From Nitrosomonas sp. (GTDB taxonomy: Bacteria > Pseudomonadota > Gammaproteobacteria > Burkholderiales > Nitrosomonadaceae), in contig JAMWZR010000005.1 in NCBI GenBank assembly GCA_024282035.1, positions 39,529 to 103,528 of the forward strand: a stretch of 64,000 bases of DNA, written 5' to 3'. The notes beneath the pieces were generated by a model. It was not told where the DNA came from. It ran no database searches and saw nothing but the letters and a program-made list of their open reading frames with translations. Both the position numbers and the translations under genes were made by a program. Every line of letters begins with the position of its first letter. The first letter of the stretch is position 1. Below are positions 1 through 10,392 of this stretch, piece by piece.

Positions 1-1152
1 GATTTAGCTGCACCCACACTGGTCTACTGGCGACAGGCAATCCAGACTCATCGACAAGAACTGCGGACTAAATACGCTGTCACCGATAAGCAATGGACTC
101 AGTTCGATCAATTCTATCAGCATCGGCAATTGCAGTTCAGCAAGGCTCTGTGCGGTTATGTTTACCTGCATTTCAAAAAACTATCCGCACCTAAATGGCG
201 AGTGCAGCTGCTGCACTTCAACCAAATGCCCGACATGCTTGCTCTGTTCAAAAAAACATTTCATCACGACATGACGCCCGCGGTCTGGCAATGGAAATAC
301 GGTGCCAATGCCGGCCGTGCCATCGGAGTGTGGCGTGACCACAATTTGATCGCCCACTACGGCGGTATCGGTCGTAGAATCCTGTTTTTCGGTGAATCCC
401 AGACTGCTGTACAGATCGGTGACGTCATGGTGGATGTTGCTGAACGCGGCACACTAAGCAAAAAGGGGCCGTTTTTTCTAGCCACAGCAACCTTCCTGGA
501 AAACTACATTGGCTATGGTAAACCCTACCTAGTGGGTTTCGGTTTTCCAAGCGAGCGGCATATGAAAATCGCCGAACACCTGGGCCAGTATGCCAGAGTA
601 GGCAACCTGATCGAATTTTCATGGTCTCCACGTTTCCGCTATCCGCACTGGCGCACAAAACTACAGCTCATCGATGATGCGACTTCGGACGCCAACAAAG
701 CTATTGTAAATTCGTGCTGGCAATATATGCTTGCTGATATGCAGAGCGCGATCATCGGTGTGCGCGACTGGGAATATGTACAACGCCGGTATTTGCAACA
801 CCCGAGCCAACCCTATCAGATTCTCATGATCAAGAGTCGCTTCAGTCAGCAGATTGAAGGCATTCTGGTACTGCGATACGATGCCGCGGACTGCGAAATC
901 ATGGATTTCATTGCCCCATTGCGAAGTATTCCATTGATGATTCATCATGCCAGACGGCTAGCGGGTCTGCACGGCTGCACACGGGTGTTTTGCCATATCA
1001 CCGAAAATTTCGCGGACCACTTTGCAAAAACTGGTGGAACCAGACAACCGGCACACATTCCGATTCCAGCCAATATCTGGAGTCCGGGACCAACGCCCGA
1101 AACCCTAAAAAATCACTGGTGGCTCATGAGTGGTGACAAGGATTTCCGTTAG
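1..1152 (+). CDS. GNAT-like acyltransferase, 5' end outside window
   Basis: The frame is open from base 1 to the TAG at 1150-1152 (383 codons visible), so the gene probably begins upstream. A TTG at 130 is the first possible start inside the window, but the residues before it also read as ordinary protein. The middle part resembles the GNAT acetyltransferase fold: the segment QWKYGANAGRAIGVW followed by GDVMVDVAERG and then YLVGFGFPSERH, a pattern seen in Eis-like or sugar N-acyltransferases. The first 60 residues are not recognised. It lies 187 bp upstream of a multi-domain glycosyltransferase on the same strand, so acylation of a glycan precursor is plausible. The substrate is unknown and no signal peptide or membrane segment can be judged without the start. 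Confidence 0.6.
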   Translation, partial: DLAAPTLVYWRQAIQTHRQELRTKYAVTDKQWTQFDQFYQHRQLQFSKALCGYVYLHFKKLSAPKWRVQLLHFNQMPDMLALFKKTFHHDMTPAVWQWKYGANAGRAIGVWRDHNLIAHYGGIGRRILFFGESQTAVQIGDVMVDVAERGTLSKKGPFFLATATFLENYIGYGKPYLVGFGFPSERHMKIAEHLGQYARVGNLIEFSWSPRFRYPHWRTKLQLIDDATSDANKAIVNSCWQYMLADMQSAIIGVRDWEYVQRRYLQHPSQPYQILMIKSRFSQQIEGILVLRYDAADCEIMDFIAPLRSIPLMIHHARRLAGLHGCTRVFCHITENFADHFAKTGGTRQPAHIPIPANIWSPGPTPETLKNHWWLMSGDKDFR

Positions 1153-1339
1153 TCAATGCTGAATGACAATACTCGTCTTGCTCGTTCATCGTTCGCCATA
1201 TTTTTGAATATCGCCAGACCAGCCTCACCTACAAGGATGGCCAGACATATAAAACACCTGTTTTCGGGTTAAAATAGATGCAAAAGCAATCTGCGCGCCA
1301 TAAGTGCCTTACATCTTCAATTCTTGACTGAGAGACTCT

Positions 1340-4300
1340 TTGGAAAACCTGCTTATCCCTTACGAAGCCACTCTATCCATTCCCTGCGCTCGCGCACTTG
1401 TTTTCGCCCCCCATCCCGATGACGAAGTATTCGGTTGCGGTGGCGCCATCATGCGTCACGTTCAGCACAACACACCGGTGCATGTCATCATCGTTTCGGA
1501 TGGTACTTATGGTGTCAGTGCGGAAGCCGAAAATGAACATGCAATACAACGCCAGAATGAAAGCATCGCGGCCGCACAGGAACTGGGATACGGTATTCCG
1601 GCATTCTGGCATTATCCGGACAGACAAATCAGTTACAGTGAAAAGTTGATCCAGCACATTCTCGCCAGTATCCGTGAGATCAATGCCGATCTGGTTTACG
1701 CGCCATCGGTACTGGAAATGCACCCGGATCACCGCGCTCTGGGTATGGCTGTCACGGAGGCCGTACGCCGCATCGGCATGATGATTCGTGTAGCATTCTA
1801 TGAAGTGGGTGTACCACTACATCCCAATCTGCTACTCGACATCAGTGACCTGGCTGCACGCAAGTCTGCTGCGATGGCGTGCTTTTCATCGCAAAATGCC
1901 AAACAACGCTACGACCAGCACATAGTCGCACTCAACTGCTACCGCACCTACACCCTGCCCGAACAAGTCAACGCTGCCGAAGCCTACATGCTGGTCAACG
2001 CCGAAGAATTAGCAGACGATCCACTCAAACTTTACGAATCCGAGCACACCCGCCAGAAAGCACTCGGTCTACCGCTTGATCGCAGCGATCTACCATTAGT
2101 GAGCGTCATCATTCGCAGCATGGATCGCCCTAGCCTAACCGAGGCACTGGATTCAATCGCGCTGCAAACCTACCCTCACATTGAAGTCGTTGTCGTCAAT
2201 GCCAAGGGGTCGAACCATGGCAAAACCACCGAATGGTGTGGCAATTTCCCCATCCGCAGAATCGACATGACCGAACCGTCGCATCGCAGTCATGCCGCCA
2301 ATGCAGGGTTGTTGGCCGCTCAGGGCCACTATCTTGTTTTTCTGGATGACGACGACCTGTTCCTGCCGGACCATGTCGCGACCCTGGTTCAGGCACTGCA
2401 CAATCACCCTGGAAAACGCTGCGCTTACACGGGAGCACGAGTCGATTACTTCGTCGATGGCCAATTCCAGAAGACCACGCAATTTAATGATCCATTTGAT
2501 GCCGGTCGGTTGTGGGGCAGAAATTTTATTCCAATCCACGCCATGTTATTTGAGCAATCTCTGGTCACAGAAGATCACTGTCAATTTGATGAGTGCCTGG
2601 AAATTTTCGAAGATTGGGATTTCTGGATTCAACTTTCTCAGCACACCGACATACTCCATATTGACAAGATTACAACCGTTTACCGGAACCATGGGTATTC
2701 GGGAATGGGATTTCAATACAATGCGGATTTTGTCAGAAAAGCCAGAATCAAGGTTTATGATAAATGGAGGATGCTACTGACTGGAGAGCAGCTGGAAGAA
2801 TTGATTCAATACCGTGAAGACTTGACGTCTCGTTTGCATAAACTATTAGCCGAGAATGCTGATCAGTTCCACAATCTAAACCTGGAAAATCAGCAACGTG
2901 AGCAAACACTACAACAAAAAATCAACAACCTGACCAGCACCGTCGATTATTTGAATAGGGTCAATGCAGACTCTAAACGAATTATCAATGACCTCAACAC
3001 TACTATTCATTCCGTTTTCCATTCTACTTCATGGAAGATAACATCCCCACTGCGATTCCTGGTTAGGATAGCTCGTGGACAGTATCACGAGGCATGGGAT
3101 GGCCTACGTCGTAAAATTCTGTTTGTGCTGAAAGCCATTTACTGGAGATTGCCGCACCGCTGGCGCGACAGAATGGTAAACAACGCTTATCGCGTTGCTG
3201 GTCCTCTGTTCAGTGGAATGGGGCATTATGAAGCGTGGCGAGCACGAAAATCAAACTCCTCTTTAGTCTTCCGACGACAAGCCGGTAGTCAGCCAGTGGT
3301 CATGATTGATTTTGCTGAAACGCCTCTCCTGATGAAACCACCTCTTGGACGCATCGCCATTCATGCGCATATCTTCTATGCCGATCGAATCCCGGAGTTT
3401 TATGAACATCTGAAGGTGATACCCTTCGCTTACGATTTGTTCGTTTCAGTACCCGATGAATCGGTCGATCAGGCTTGCAAGCAAGTCTTTTCCAAGTTGC
3501 CGCATAGGCAACAACTTACCGTCACCGTGGTGCCAAATCGCGGACGTGACATCGCACCGTTCTTCTGCACCTTTGGGGAAGCATTACAGCAATATGACTA
3601 TGTCGCACACATACATAGCAAAAAATCCCTTCACAATAATGGCGGCACCGATGGTTGGCGAGAATATCTGTTGACTGGCCTGCTGGGCAGTACTGAAAAT
3701 ATTCGCAAAATCTTTACGCTGCTTACCGGTGACCAGAAAATTGGATTGGTTTATCCGCAGAATTTCGCCAAATTACCTTACTCTTCTTACACTTGGCTTT
3801 CCAATCGGCAGATGGGCCAGATCTGGTGTAACAAGCTGGGTATTCCCTTACCCAAAGGGTATTTTGATTTTCCCGCCGGCTCCATGTTCTGGGCACGAGC
3901 AAAAGCACTGCAGCCTTTGTTCGATGCACACTTCAAGCTGGAGGATTTCCCCGAAGAAGCTGGGCAAAAAGATGCCACGCTGGCGCATTGTCTCGAGCGC
4001 CTATTCGTACCCGTTTGCACTCTCGCTGGATACAATACGTCCATTCTGCAAGATACTGCAACGGCGAGTTGGTCACGCTGGCGTTTCGATCAATACCTGT
4101 CACATAACCGGGAAAATATCCAGACCACACTGATCGATCCGGCGGTTCGGATCATCGTTTTCGATATTTTCGACACGCTTTTGACGCGCCCCCTGCTGGA
4201 TCCGGAAATGACCAAGCATATCGTTGCGAAACGGGCTGGCGAAAAGATCGGGCAAACTTATCTGCAATATCGCGCCTTGGCTGAAACGCAGGCAAGGCAG

Positions 4301-5947
4301 AAGGCAGGCAGAGACGTAGATCTGAATCTCGTTTATGCCGAATTTTCGATACTGTCCGGTCTTCCTCGCGATGCTGTCGAAAGACTCCAGCAGCTCGAAC
4401 AAACCCTCGAACAGGATATCGTGGTGCCGCGACCGGAAACCATTGCACTAATGCAACACCTGATTGCCACTGGCAAGCGCGTCATCCTGGCCAGCGACAT
4501 GTATTTACCCCGACCCATCGTCGAATCCATGTTGCTGAAGCATAATATTATCGACTGGCATGCTCTCTACCTGTCATCGGACATTGGCGTAAGAAAGGAT
4601 ACCGGAGAGTTGTACCGACAATTGCTAGCGCAGGAAAATACTTCTCCGAGCGCAGTCATCGTCATCGGTGACAATGAACACTCGGATGTTCAGGTGCCCT
4701 CTGAATTAGGTATGCGAAGTTATCACATCCTTAGACCGGTTGAGCTGGCGCGCGCAACACCCCGTTTGGAATCCATCATTGAGAACACATTTTATCGTCC
4801 TGCACTAAATGAACAACTCACCTTGGGTTCCATCGTTCAGGCCGGCTTCGGTCCACTATATTACCCTGGATTCAGCCCTGCAAACTTGCTCCCGCCCTCA
4901 CCTTGGATTATTGGATACGCCATTGTTGGCCCAGTGATTCTATCTTTTGTCCAATGGCTGGCCAACAAGGCACAGACTGATAATCTGTCGTGCTTATATT
5001 TCCTGGCACGCGAAGGACAAATCTTGAAGGCCGTGTATGATCGCTGGGTGGCTGGGAAAGCCGATGCCGTTCCATCTGATTATCTGACCCTGTCACGCCG
5101 GGCCATCACCGTCCCAACGATCACGAACCTTGAGGACATTTACAGCATCGCAAGCACACAGTACTATGCCAATAGCCTGCAGCATTTTATCCAAGAGCGT
5201 TATGGTGTGGCACTTTCCGATACCGAATGCGAAGAACTGGATCGCCAGAAAGTGTGGAAAAAGAACAAGCAGATCAGTGTCGACAAAAGTAATATAGAGC
5301 ATCTAAAACCATTATTGCAAACCTTACAGCAGCGTATACTGGATGCAGCCCAAACTGAACGTCCTGAATTGCTGTCTTATCTGAACAAAATCGGTTTGTC
5401 TGAGTCACCGAATGCCGCGATTGTGGACATCGGCTATTCGGCTACCATCCAGCGTTATCTCAATCGACTTTTGGAAAAGAAAATTCATGGATACTATTTC
5501 GTTACTACAAACCGTGCCGAGAATGTATCCTCGGAGTTTGGCGTCACCGCAGCAGGTTACTATGCGCATAATATCGGACCTCTGACTACACAAGTACCCA
5601 TTTATACAAAGAGCTTCTCTTTGGAAAAACTCATGAGTTCAGACGACGCGCAGATTGTTCGCTATCGGCTAGAAGCATCAGGCAATATCGTTCCGGAATA
5701 TCGCCAACTTGCCGACGAAGAACGTAAATCGGCACCGACACGGGCAGAAATAAGACGCGGCATACTCGATTTCGTCACTCAATCGATCATGATCAGGGAG
5801 CGGTGGGTAAGTGATTTTGAGGTTCCCATGGATATTGCAGTTGCCTTATTCGATGAATTCATCCAGCACGCCTCACCGGAAGAACAACGCATTCTTGGTA
5901 CGATTGTACTCGACGATCATTACTGTGGTCGCGGCCTGGTCAGTTAG
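1340..5947 (+). CDS. Giant multi-domain glycan enzyme: PIG-L deacetylase, GT2, RgpF-like and HAD modules
   Basis: The 1535-residue protein starts at TTG with GAGAG just upstream. Modules in order: (a) residues about 15-220, PIG-L/LmbE deacetylase with PHPDDE (H25, D27, D28) and HPDH (128-131), the zinc signature of GlcNAc deacetylases; (b) about 252-480, family 2 glycosyltransferase starting LVSVIIRS with an acidic DDDD at 336-339; (c) about 490-555, a polar coiled-coil-like linker, then SWKITSPLR at 564-572; (d) about 660-920, rhamnan-synthesis-F-like domain with the hallmark NRGRDIAPF near 733; (e) about 938-1125, HAD phosphatase-like domain with D942 (DIFDT), S1052, K1086 and D1111/D1116; (f) a C-terminal part of about 400 residues of the kind that follows the HAD domain in COG5610-like proteins. 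It probably works in the cytoplasm on polysaccharide or protein glycan assembly. The substrate cannot be named. No membrane segment is evident. Confidence 0.85.
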   Translation: MENLLIPYEATLSIPCARALVFAPHPDDEVFGCGGAIMRHVQHNTPVHVIIVSDGTYGVSAEAENEHAIQRQNESIAAAQELGYGIPAFWHYPDRQISYSEKLIQHILASIREINADLVYAPSVLEMHPDHRALGMAVTEAVRRIGMMIRVAFYEVGVPLHPNLLLDISDLAARKSAAMACFSSQNAKQRYDQHIVALNCYRTYTLPEQVNAAEAYMLVNAEELADDPLKLYESEHTRQKALGLPLDRSDLPLVSVIIRSMDRPSLTEALDSIALQTYPHIEVVVVNAKGSNHGKTTEWCGNFPIRRIDMTEPSHRSHAANAGLLAAQGHYLVFLDDDDLFLPDHVATLVQALHNHPGKRCAYTGARVDYFVDGQFQKTTQFNDPFDAGRLWGRNFIPIHAMLFEQSLVTEDHCQFDECLEIFEDWDFWIQLSQHTDILHIDKITTVYRNHGYSGMGFQYNADFVRKARIKVYDKWRMLLTGEQLEELIQYREDLTSRLHKLLAENADQFHNLNLENQQREQTLQQKINNLTSTVDYLNRVNADSKRIINDLNTTIHSVFHSTSWKITSPLRFLVRIARGQYHEAWDGLRRKILFVLKAIYWRLPHRWRDRMVNNAYRVAGPLFSGMGHYEAWRARKSNSSLVFRRQAGSQPVVMIDFAETPLLMKPPLGRIAIHAHIFYADRIPEFYEHLKVIPFAYDLFVSVPDESVDQACKQVFSKLPHRQQLTVTVVPNRGRDIAPFFCTFGEALQQYDYVAHIHSKKSLHNNGGTDGWREYLLTGLLGSTENIRKIFTLLTGDQKIGLVYPQNFAKLPYSSYTWLSNRQMGQIWCNKLGIPLPKGYFDFPAGSMFWARAKALQPLFDAHFKLEDFPEEAGQKDATLAHCLERLFVPVCTLAGYNTSILQDTATASWSRWRFDQYLSHNRENIQTTLIDPAVRIIVFDIFDTLLTRPLLDPEMTKHIVAKRAGEKIGQTYLQYRALAETQARQKAGRDVDLNLVYAEFSILSGLPRDAVERLQQLEQTLEQDIVVPRPETIALMQHLIATGKRVILASDMYLPRPIVESMLLKHNIIDWHALYLSSDIGVRKDTGELYRQLLAQENTSPSAVIVIGDNEHSDVQVPSELGMRSYHILRPVELARATPRLESIIENTFYRPALNEQLTLGSIVQAGFGPLYYPGFSPANLLPPSPWIIGYAIVGPVILSFVQWLANKAQTDNLSCLYFLAREGQILKAVYDRWVAGKADAVPSDYLTLSRRAITVPTITNLEDIYSIASTQYYANSLQHFIQERYGVALSDTECEELDRQKVWKKNKQISVDKSNIEHLKPLLQTLQQRILDAAQTERPELLSYLNKIGLSESPNAAIVDIGYSATIQRYLNRLLEKKIHGYYFVTTNRAENVSSEFGVTAAGYYAHNIGPLTTQVPIYTKSFSLEKLMSSDDAQIVRYRLEASGNIVPEYRQLADEERKSAPTRAEIRRGILDFVTQSIMIRERWVSDFEVPMDIAVALFDEFIQHASPEEQRILGTIVLDDHYCGRGLVS

Positions 5948-5961
5948 GACCCTACAAACCG

Positions 5962-6999
5962 ATGAGCGACCTTCAATCCAGCACAAGTAGTCTTTCCAGA
6001 ACAAATCCTTTTTTCTCTATCGTCGTCGTTAACTATAACGCTGGTGCAATGTTGGCACATGTCATGACTGCACTTTCAGAGCAAACTTACCGGCACTTTG
6101 AAGTCATCGTCATCGACAACAATAGCCAGGATGACTCCTGGCGCGCAACCGAGAATCTGCCTTTTCCATGCCGGCTGGTGCGGCTAAACGACAACACTGG
6201 ATTTGCTGCTGCCAACAATCTTGCCGTCAAGCATCATGTGCGCGGGGATTGGCTGTTTCTACTCAATCCCGATGCCTTTCCAGAACCCGATTGTCTGGAG
6301 AGAGTGGCACGCGGCATCGATGATTATCCGACCGTGGATTGCTTTGGTTGCGCACTGATCAATGCCAGACACCCAGACCGCCTGGATGGTTTGGGCGATG
6401 CCTATCATGTCTCCGGATTGCATTGGCGGCAGGGTCATGGCGCCCCATGCACAACGACACCCACCGATCCGCAGGCAATCTTCTCAGCCTGCGCAGCCGC
6501 AGCCGCCTATCGCACCGCTGTCTATCGTCAACTTGGTGGCTTTGACGAATCCTATTTCGCTTATTCCGAAGATGTCGATCTGGGTTTTCGCCTGCGGCTA
6601 GCTGGCGGCCAGGCCTTACTTTTGCCGCAAGCCCGAGTTCACCATGTCGGCTCGGGCATCACCGGGCGCTCCAGCGATTTCTCGATCTACCATGGACATC
6701 GCAACCTGACCTGGACATTCATCAAGAATGTACCCGGCCCGCTATTGCCTCTGCTACTTCCATTGCATCTGGTAATGATTGTATGTCTGGCAATCGTCTT
6801 TGCAGCTACAGGTCGTTTTGAACCTTACATTCGGGCTAAAACCGATGCAGCTAGTCGGATCGGTCACGCATGGCGTCAAAGGAAAGTAATCCAGAATGCG
6901 CGTGTCTGTTCGTGCATGGACCTGCTGCGGCTCATGTCATGGTTACCCCGGAGCATTCAAGTCAGAGCGCCAGTCCGGTACGAAAGTACAACACTGTAA
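5962..6999 (+). CDS. Family 2 glycosyltransferase (WbbL/rhamnosyltransferase-like)
   Basis: The 345-residue protein is a typical COG1216 glycosyltransferase. It has the nucleotide-sugar fold start FSIVVVNYNAGAML (about residues 18-31), VIVIDNNSQDDS, the metal-site region FLLNPDAFPEP and the late acidic motif SEDVDLGFRLRLAGG. A hydrophobic stretch near residues 255-285 suggests a membrane-associated C-terminus, as in many enzymes that act on undecaprenyl-linked sugars. It begins 14 bp after the giant glycan enzyme, so the two are probably co-transcribed. An AGGA overlaps the preceding stop codon, about 12 nt from the ATG. The exact sugar is unknown; rhamnosyl transfer is only a family-based guess. 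Confidence 0.85.
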   Translation: MSDLQSSTSSLSRTNPFFSIVVVNYNAGAMLAHVMTALSEQTYRHFEVIVIDNNSQDDSWRATENLPFPCRLVRLNDNTGFAAANNLAVKHHVRGDWLFLLNPDAFPEPDCLERVARGIDDYPTVDCFGCALINARHPDRLDGLGDAYHVSGLHWRQGHGAPCTTTPTDPQAIFSACAAAAAYRTAVYRQLGGFDESYFAYSEDVDLGFRLRLAGGQALLLPQARVHHVGSGITGRSSDFSIYHGHRNLTWTFIKNVPGPLLPLLLPLHLVMIVCLAIVFAATGRFEPYIRAKTDAASRIGHAWRQRKVIQNARVCSCMDLLRLMSWLPRSIQVRAPVRYESTTL

Positions 7000-7027
7000 G
7001 AAAAAACATAAAAAACTAACGCACTGT

Positions 7028-10000
7028 TCACTGCTCGGTTCGAGATGACAATCGGACTCGGAACTGCTCCATCTGTGTCAACATCTCAAGCGCACTGGAA
7101 TCCCGCTTGAGTATCATTCCTGCAGCATAATGCTCGAGCGTTTCCGCCGGGGCGCCAAGATCGAAACAACACAGCGGTACACCACAAGCAACCAACTCAT
7201 GCGTAACATATGAGAAGGTTTCCGGCCAGATCGACGGAAACAGGAAAATATTGGCTCCAGATTGCGCAATCAGTGAAGGCAGTTTCGTTTTATCATAGCG
7301 ACCAGTCTCATTCAGACACCGGGCAGAAAATGCCGGTACCATCGCACCAATCACCGTAACCCGGTAAGGCAAGGCATGATCATCGATGGCCTCGCACAAT
7401 TGCCTGACGATATCCCAGCCTTTTTGCCAACCTATCGTGCCGACAATACCGATATGCAGTGGTTTTTTTAAATCAACTGTCACTACCCGATGATGAAAAT
7501 GAGTCATCGAGTGCGGGCGTACCACAATCTTGGTTGCATGTTCGGGATAGATGCGTGCATACAGATCGCGTGTACTATTTGAAAAAGCCACCAGGGTTTC
7601 CGCTCTGGCAAACATTTTTTCCCAGGCAATGCGCCATTCGGCGATAGATTCGACGCCATCAGGAAGATCATGTATTGGCAAACGGCGGTAGCAATGATTA
7701 CAAACCTTGCTGTCAGGCAATCCACAATATTTGCGCTCGCTATCGATCAGAAAAAGGCTGGGACACAGCATCAGAAAATCATGTAATGCAATGTGAACCG
7801 GAATTCCCTTCAGCACCGCTGGATTACCCAACCAGTGCAAAAAATCCTTCGGCCGGCGATAGGAGTAGATATTGTTGATCAGTATGCTGCCAGGCTGAAT
7901 TCCCTCGATTACCCGCTCCCAGTCAGGATAATCCTGAAAACGCAGGTTCAGTTGCGCCGAATGCGATTTCCACTCTGCGCGCAGCTCACCGGTTCGATAA
8001 TCATCGAGCAAGTGTAAAACAGGTGTCCCCGATTCCAGCGTATTGGCGATCAGCTCCTGACAGTAGGCAAACGCTCCCCCTTCAACAACATTATCGATTA
8101 CCACCAGTGCGGGTAGTCCCGCTTGCTTTGCCAGCACCATCAGATAGAGAAAGTCGCGCACAGGTCGTATAGGATCGCGCCCGATAAAATCATGGTATTC
8201 ATCAAATAGACCGGGATAGCGGTCCAGCAGGACCCGTTCGTTACGATCTGCCAGAGCCTGGCGCTGCTGCGACGGAAACGAACCGCCATGCTTATGATAG
8301 ACGAACAGATTGGGGGCTAGAACATGCTGATAACCCGCTAATCTGGCACGTTGACACCAGTCGTTCTCCTCTCGATAGCCCATACCGAAAACAGGATCAA
8401 ACATGCCAATACGCTTCGCCACTTCCAATCGAATCGCCATGCAAAATCCCACCCCGGTTGGAATATTGATTGCTGCTGCATCCGCAAGCCGCCCCAGAAC
8501 CCCATCCACATCCATTGCTTGCATACCCTGAGGTAATTCATTATCGGTAAAAAAATGGGGGAAGCTGCAAATCGCTCCGGCATTGGTAAATGGCGTGACA
8601 CTGGCTATTTGCGGATTGGCAAGCATAGGGGCAAACAACCGTTCCAGCCAGAATGGCGGCACTTGCACATCCGAATTGAGCAACACGAAATCATGTGTCA
8701 CATGCTCAAACAAGCGGTTTACCGTTCCGACGAAACCCAGATTGCTCTCATTTTGCAACAGAACAGCATCAGGAAAATCCTGCAAGCGCTGTTCCAGCCA
8801 TGGCTGGATACGCTGATCAGGACTCGCATCGTTTGCCACCAGCAGCCGAAAAGGCGAGCTACGGGCTTGTGCCAGGCTGTCGAATAGCGACTCCAGATAT
8901 TCAAAACCGTTATAAACCGGAATGATCACATCGATCTTAGTTGTCAATGGTGATAAGTACGGAAATGTCCGATGCATGCAAAGTGAAGCGACAACAGGCA
9001 AAACCGGATACACAGACTGCGCTCCCGCTTGCTGCAAAGCCATGACCAGAGCTCGGCGCACCTGCGCAAACTGCCCTGTCAGCAACCACCCCAGAACCTT
9101 GAGCTGCATCAATCGGTTCAGAAGATAAAATCCCTGCCGGGCAAGCCGGATTCGCAACCAGTGTGTGCCAAGTTTGCGCAGTGGGCTGGTAATGCGCCAA
9201 GACCGGGAGTTTTCATACAAAGCAATCGTGCTATCGAGTTTCTGCCCCAATGCTGCAAGCTGATCCGATTGTTCTTTCAGTTCGCGCTGCAACCTGTCGA
9301 CTTCGACATCCGGCGTATTCTCCTCGCTCCGCACTGATCGCGAATTCGTGCTCGCGCATGCCCGCCTGACCAGTTCCTGAAAAACTGCACTATCCATGCG
9401 TGACTGCCATTTGAGCAGAATCGCACGTTCAGCCACTGCATTGTCCGGCACAGATTGCTGTTTCTGATCAGTCACCCGATTGATCGCGGTCAATTCATCG
9501 ATGAATACAAAGCTTCCCCATTGAGCCAGCTGCAAACAAAAATCCCAGTCAGCATATCCTGCCAAGTTCTCATCGAAACCGGTTCCTGCTTCGATGAGCC
9601 GGCGACGAAAAATCAGGGATTGAATAGATAAAAGCTGACCAGAATACAAATCGACAGGATCGAAGGGAGCCCCCCATTCATTCAGCACAGTTTCAGCTGA
9701 ATCGATCATCCGTATTCGCGAATATGCTGCCACGGCATCGGGATGATCATTGAGTACCACCACAAGTTGGCGCACATGCTCGGGATATAATTCGACACCG
9801 CCATCGAGCACCGTAATGCAGTCTCCATGCGCCGACTGCAAACCTGCATTGGCCGCAGCAGCCAGGTTCATCGACATGCCCTGATAGCCGATCCTCTGCA
9901 CGGAAAAAGAACCACACTGCAAAACCGATTCACCCTGCTCTTTTACCTGCATGTCTACTACGACAACTTCTATGTCGGGATACGTCTGTCTTGCGATCGA

Positions 10001-10087
10001 CTCCAGCGTAACCGTCAATTTTTGCGAATCTGCACTGCGTACGATGATGGTGACCAATGTCGGAGAACGGGGCGTAGGAATACTCAT
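7028..10087 (-). CDS. Three-domain glycosyltransferase (GT2-GT2-GT4)
   Basis: This 1019-residue protein carries three glycosyltransferase modules. The first GT2 domain (about 10-220) starts LVTIIVRSADS. It is followed by a polar linker with SRSWRITSPLRK near residues 291-303. The second GT2 domain (about 380-620) has KIDVIIPVYNG, LLNSDVQVPP and EENDWCQRARLAGY. A GT4-type, GT-B-fold part (about 650-1010) has GIVGTIGWQKGWD near 878 and NIFLFPSIWPETFSYVTHEL, the usual acceptor and nucleotide-sugar binding region. A short cysteine cluster (CGLPDSKVCNHC) sits before the GT4 part. It is on the opposite strand to the neighbouring cluster genes and converges with the GT2 gene ending at 6999. It probably adds several residues to a surface glycan or glycoprotein. 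Confidence 0.85.
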   Translation of the reverse strand: MSIPTPRSPTLVTIIVRSADSQKLTVTLESIARQTYPDIEVVVVDMQVKEQGESVLQCGSFSVQRIGYQGMSMNLAAAANAGLQSAHGDCITVLDGGVELYPEHVRQLVVVLNDHPDAVAAYSRIRMIDSAETVLNEWGAPFDPVDLYSGQLLSIQSLIFRRRLIEAGTGFDENLAGYADWDFCLQLAQWGSFVFIDELTAINRVTDQKQQSVPDNAVAERAILLKWQSRMDSAVFQELVRRACASTNSRSVRSEENTPDVEVDRLQRELKEQSDQLAALGQKLDSTIALYENSRSWRITSPLRKLGTHWLRIRLARQGFYLLNRLMQLKVLGWLLTGQFAQVRRALVMALQQAGAQSVYPVLPVVASLCMHRTFPYLSPLTTKIDVIIPVYNGFEYLESLFDSLAQARSSPFRLLVANDASPDQRIQPWLEQRLQDFPDAVLLQNESNLGFVGTVNRLFEHVTHDFVLLNSDVQVPPFWLERLFAPMLANPQIASVTPFTNAGAICSFPHFFTDNELPQGMQAMDVDGVLGRLADAAAINIPTGVGFCMAIRLEVAKRIGMFDPVFGMGYREENDWCQRARLAGYQHVLAPNLFVYHKHGGSFPSQQRQALADRNERVLLDRYPGLFDEYHDFIGRDPIRPVRDFLYLMVLAKQAGLPALVVIDNVVEGGAFAYCQELIANTLESGTPVLHLLDDYRTGELRAEWKSHSAQLNLRFQDYPDWERVIEGIQPGSILINNIYSYRRPKDFLHWLGNPAVLKGIPVHIALHDFLMLCPSLFLIDSERKYCGLPDSKVCNHCYRRLPIHDLPDGVESIAEWRIAWEKMFARAETLVAFSNSTRDLYARIYPEHATKIVVRPHSMTHFHHRVVTVDLKKPLHIGIVGTIGWQKGWDIVRQLCEAIDDHALPYRVTVIGAMVPAFSARCLNETGRYDKTKLPSLIAQSGANIFLFPSIWPETFSYVTHELVACGVPLCCFDLGAPAETLEHYAAGMILKRDSSALEMLTQMEQFRVRLSSRTEQ

Positions 10088-10392
10088 GCTGGCTTGGCGG
10101 GCTCTGAAGTGAAATATCGATGGAATATGAATAACGCCGGATAATATACGCCCGATTCCCCATCAGGCAATATGATACTTCTCACAGTTGCCGTGAATTG
10201 GATTGGATTCATGCTGCCTCGTCAGCAAAAGAAAATTGACCTTCCTTCATGTTTAACCCGGGATGGGTATGCCCTATCACTACAAATACCACCCTGACCA
10301 GATAAGGTCGCATGATGATGAAAACTTTCCATTCTCGCCCCATAGCTGCTGTCGCCATTCATCCCTTCGCTCCATAGCAGGCAGGGTATTTC
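10088..10392. other. Divergent intergenic region between two glycosyltransferase genes
   Basis: About 305 bp between the minus-strand three-domain glycosyltransferase and the plus-strand GT2 gene. It must hold promoters for both directions. I see no convincing paired -35/-10 hexamers, no long inverted repeat and no small coding frame with a good ribosome binding site, apart from AGGG six bases before the ATG at 10393. Confidence 0.4.

Noticed and set aside
1153-1339. Small gene or promoter before the giant glycan enzyme
   Set aside because: No frame with a ribosome binding site and no convincing hexamer pair was found.
2292-2780. A 162-residue plus-strand frame within the giant glycan gene
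   Set aside because: It overlaps the conserved GT2 domain in another frame and has unlikely composition.
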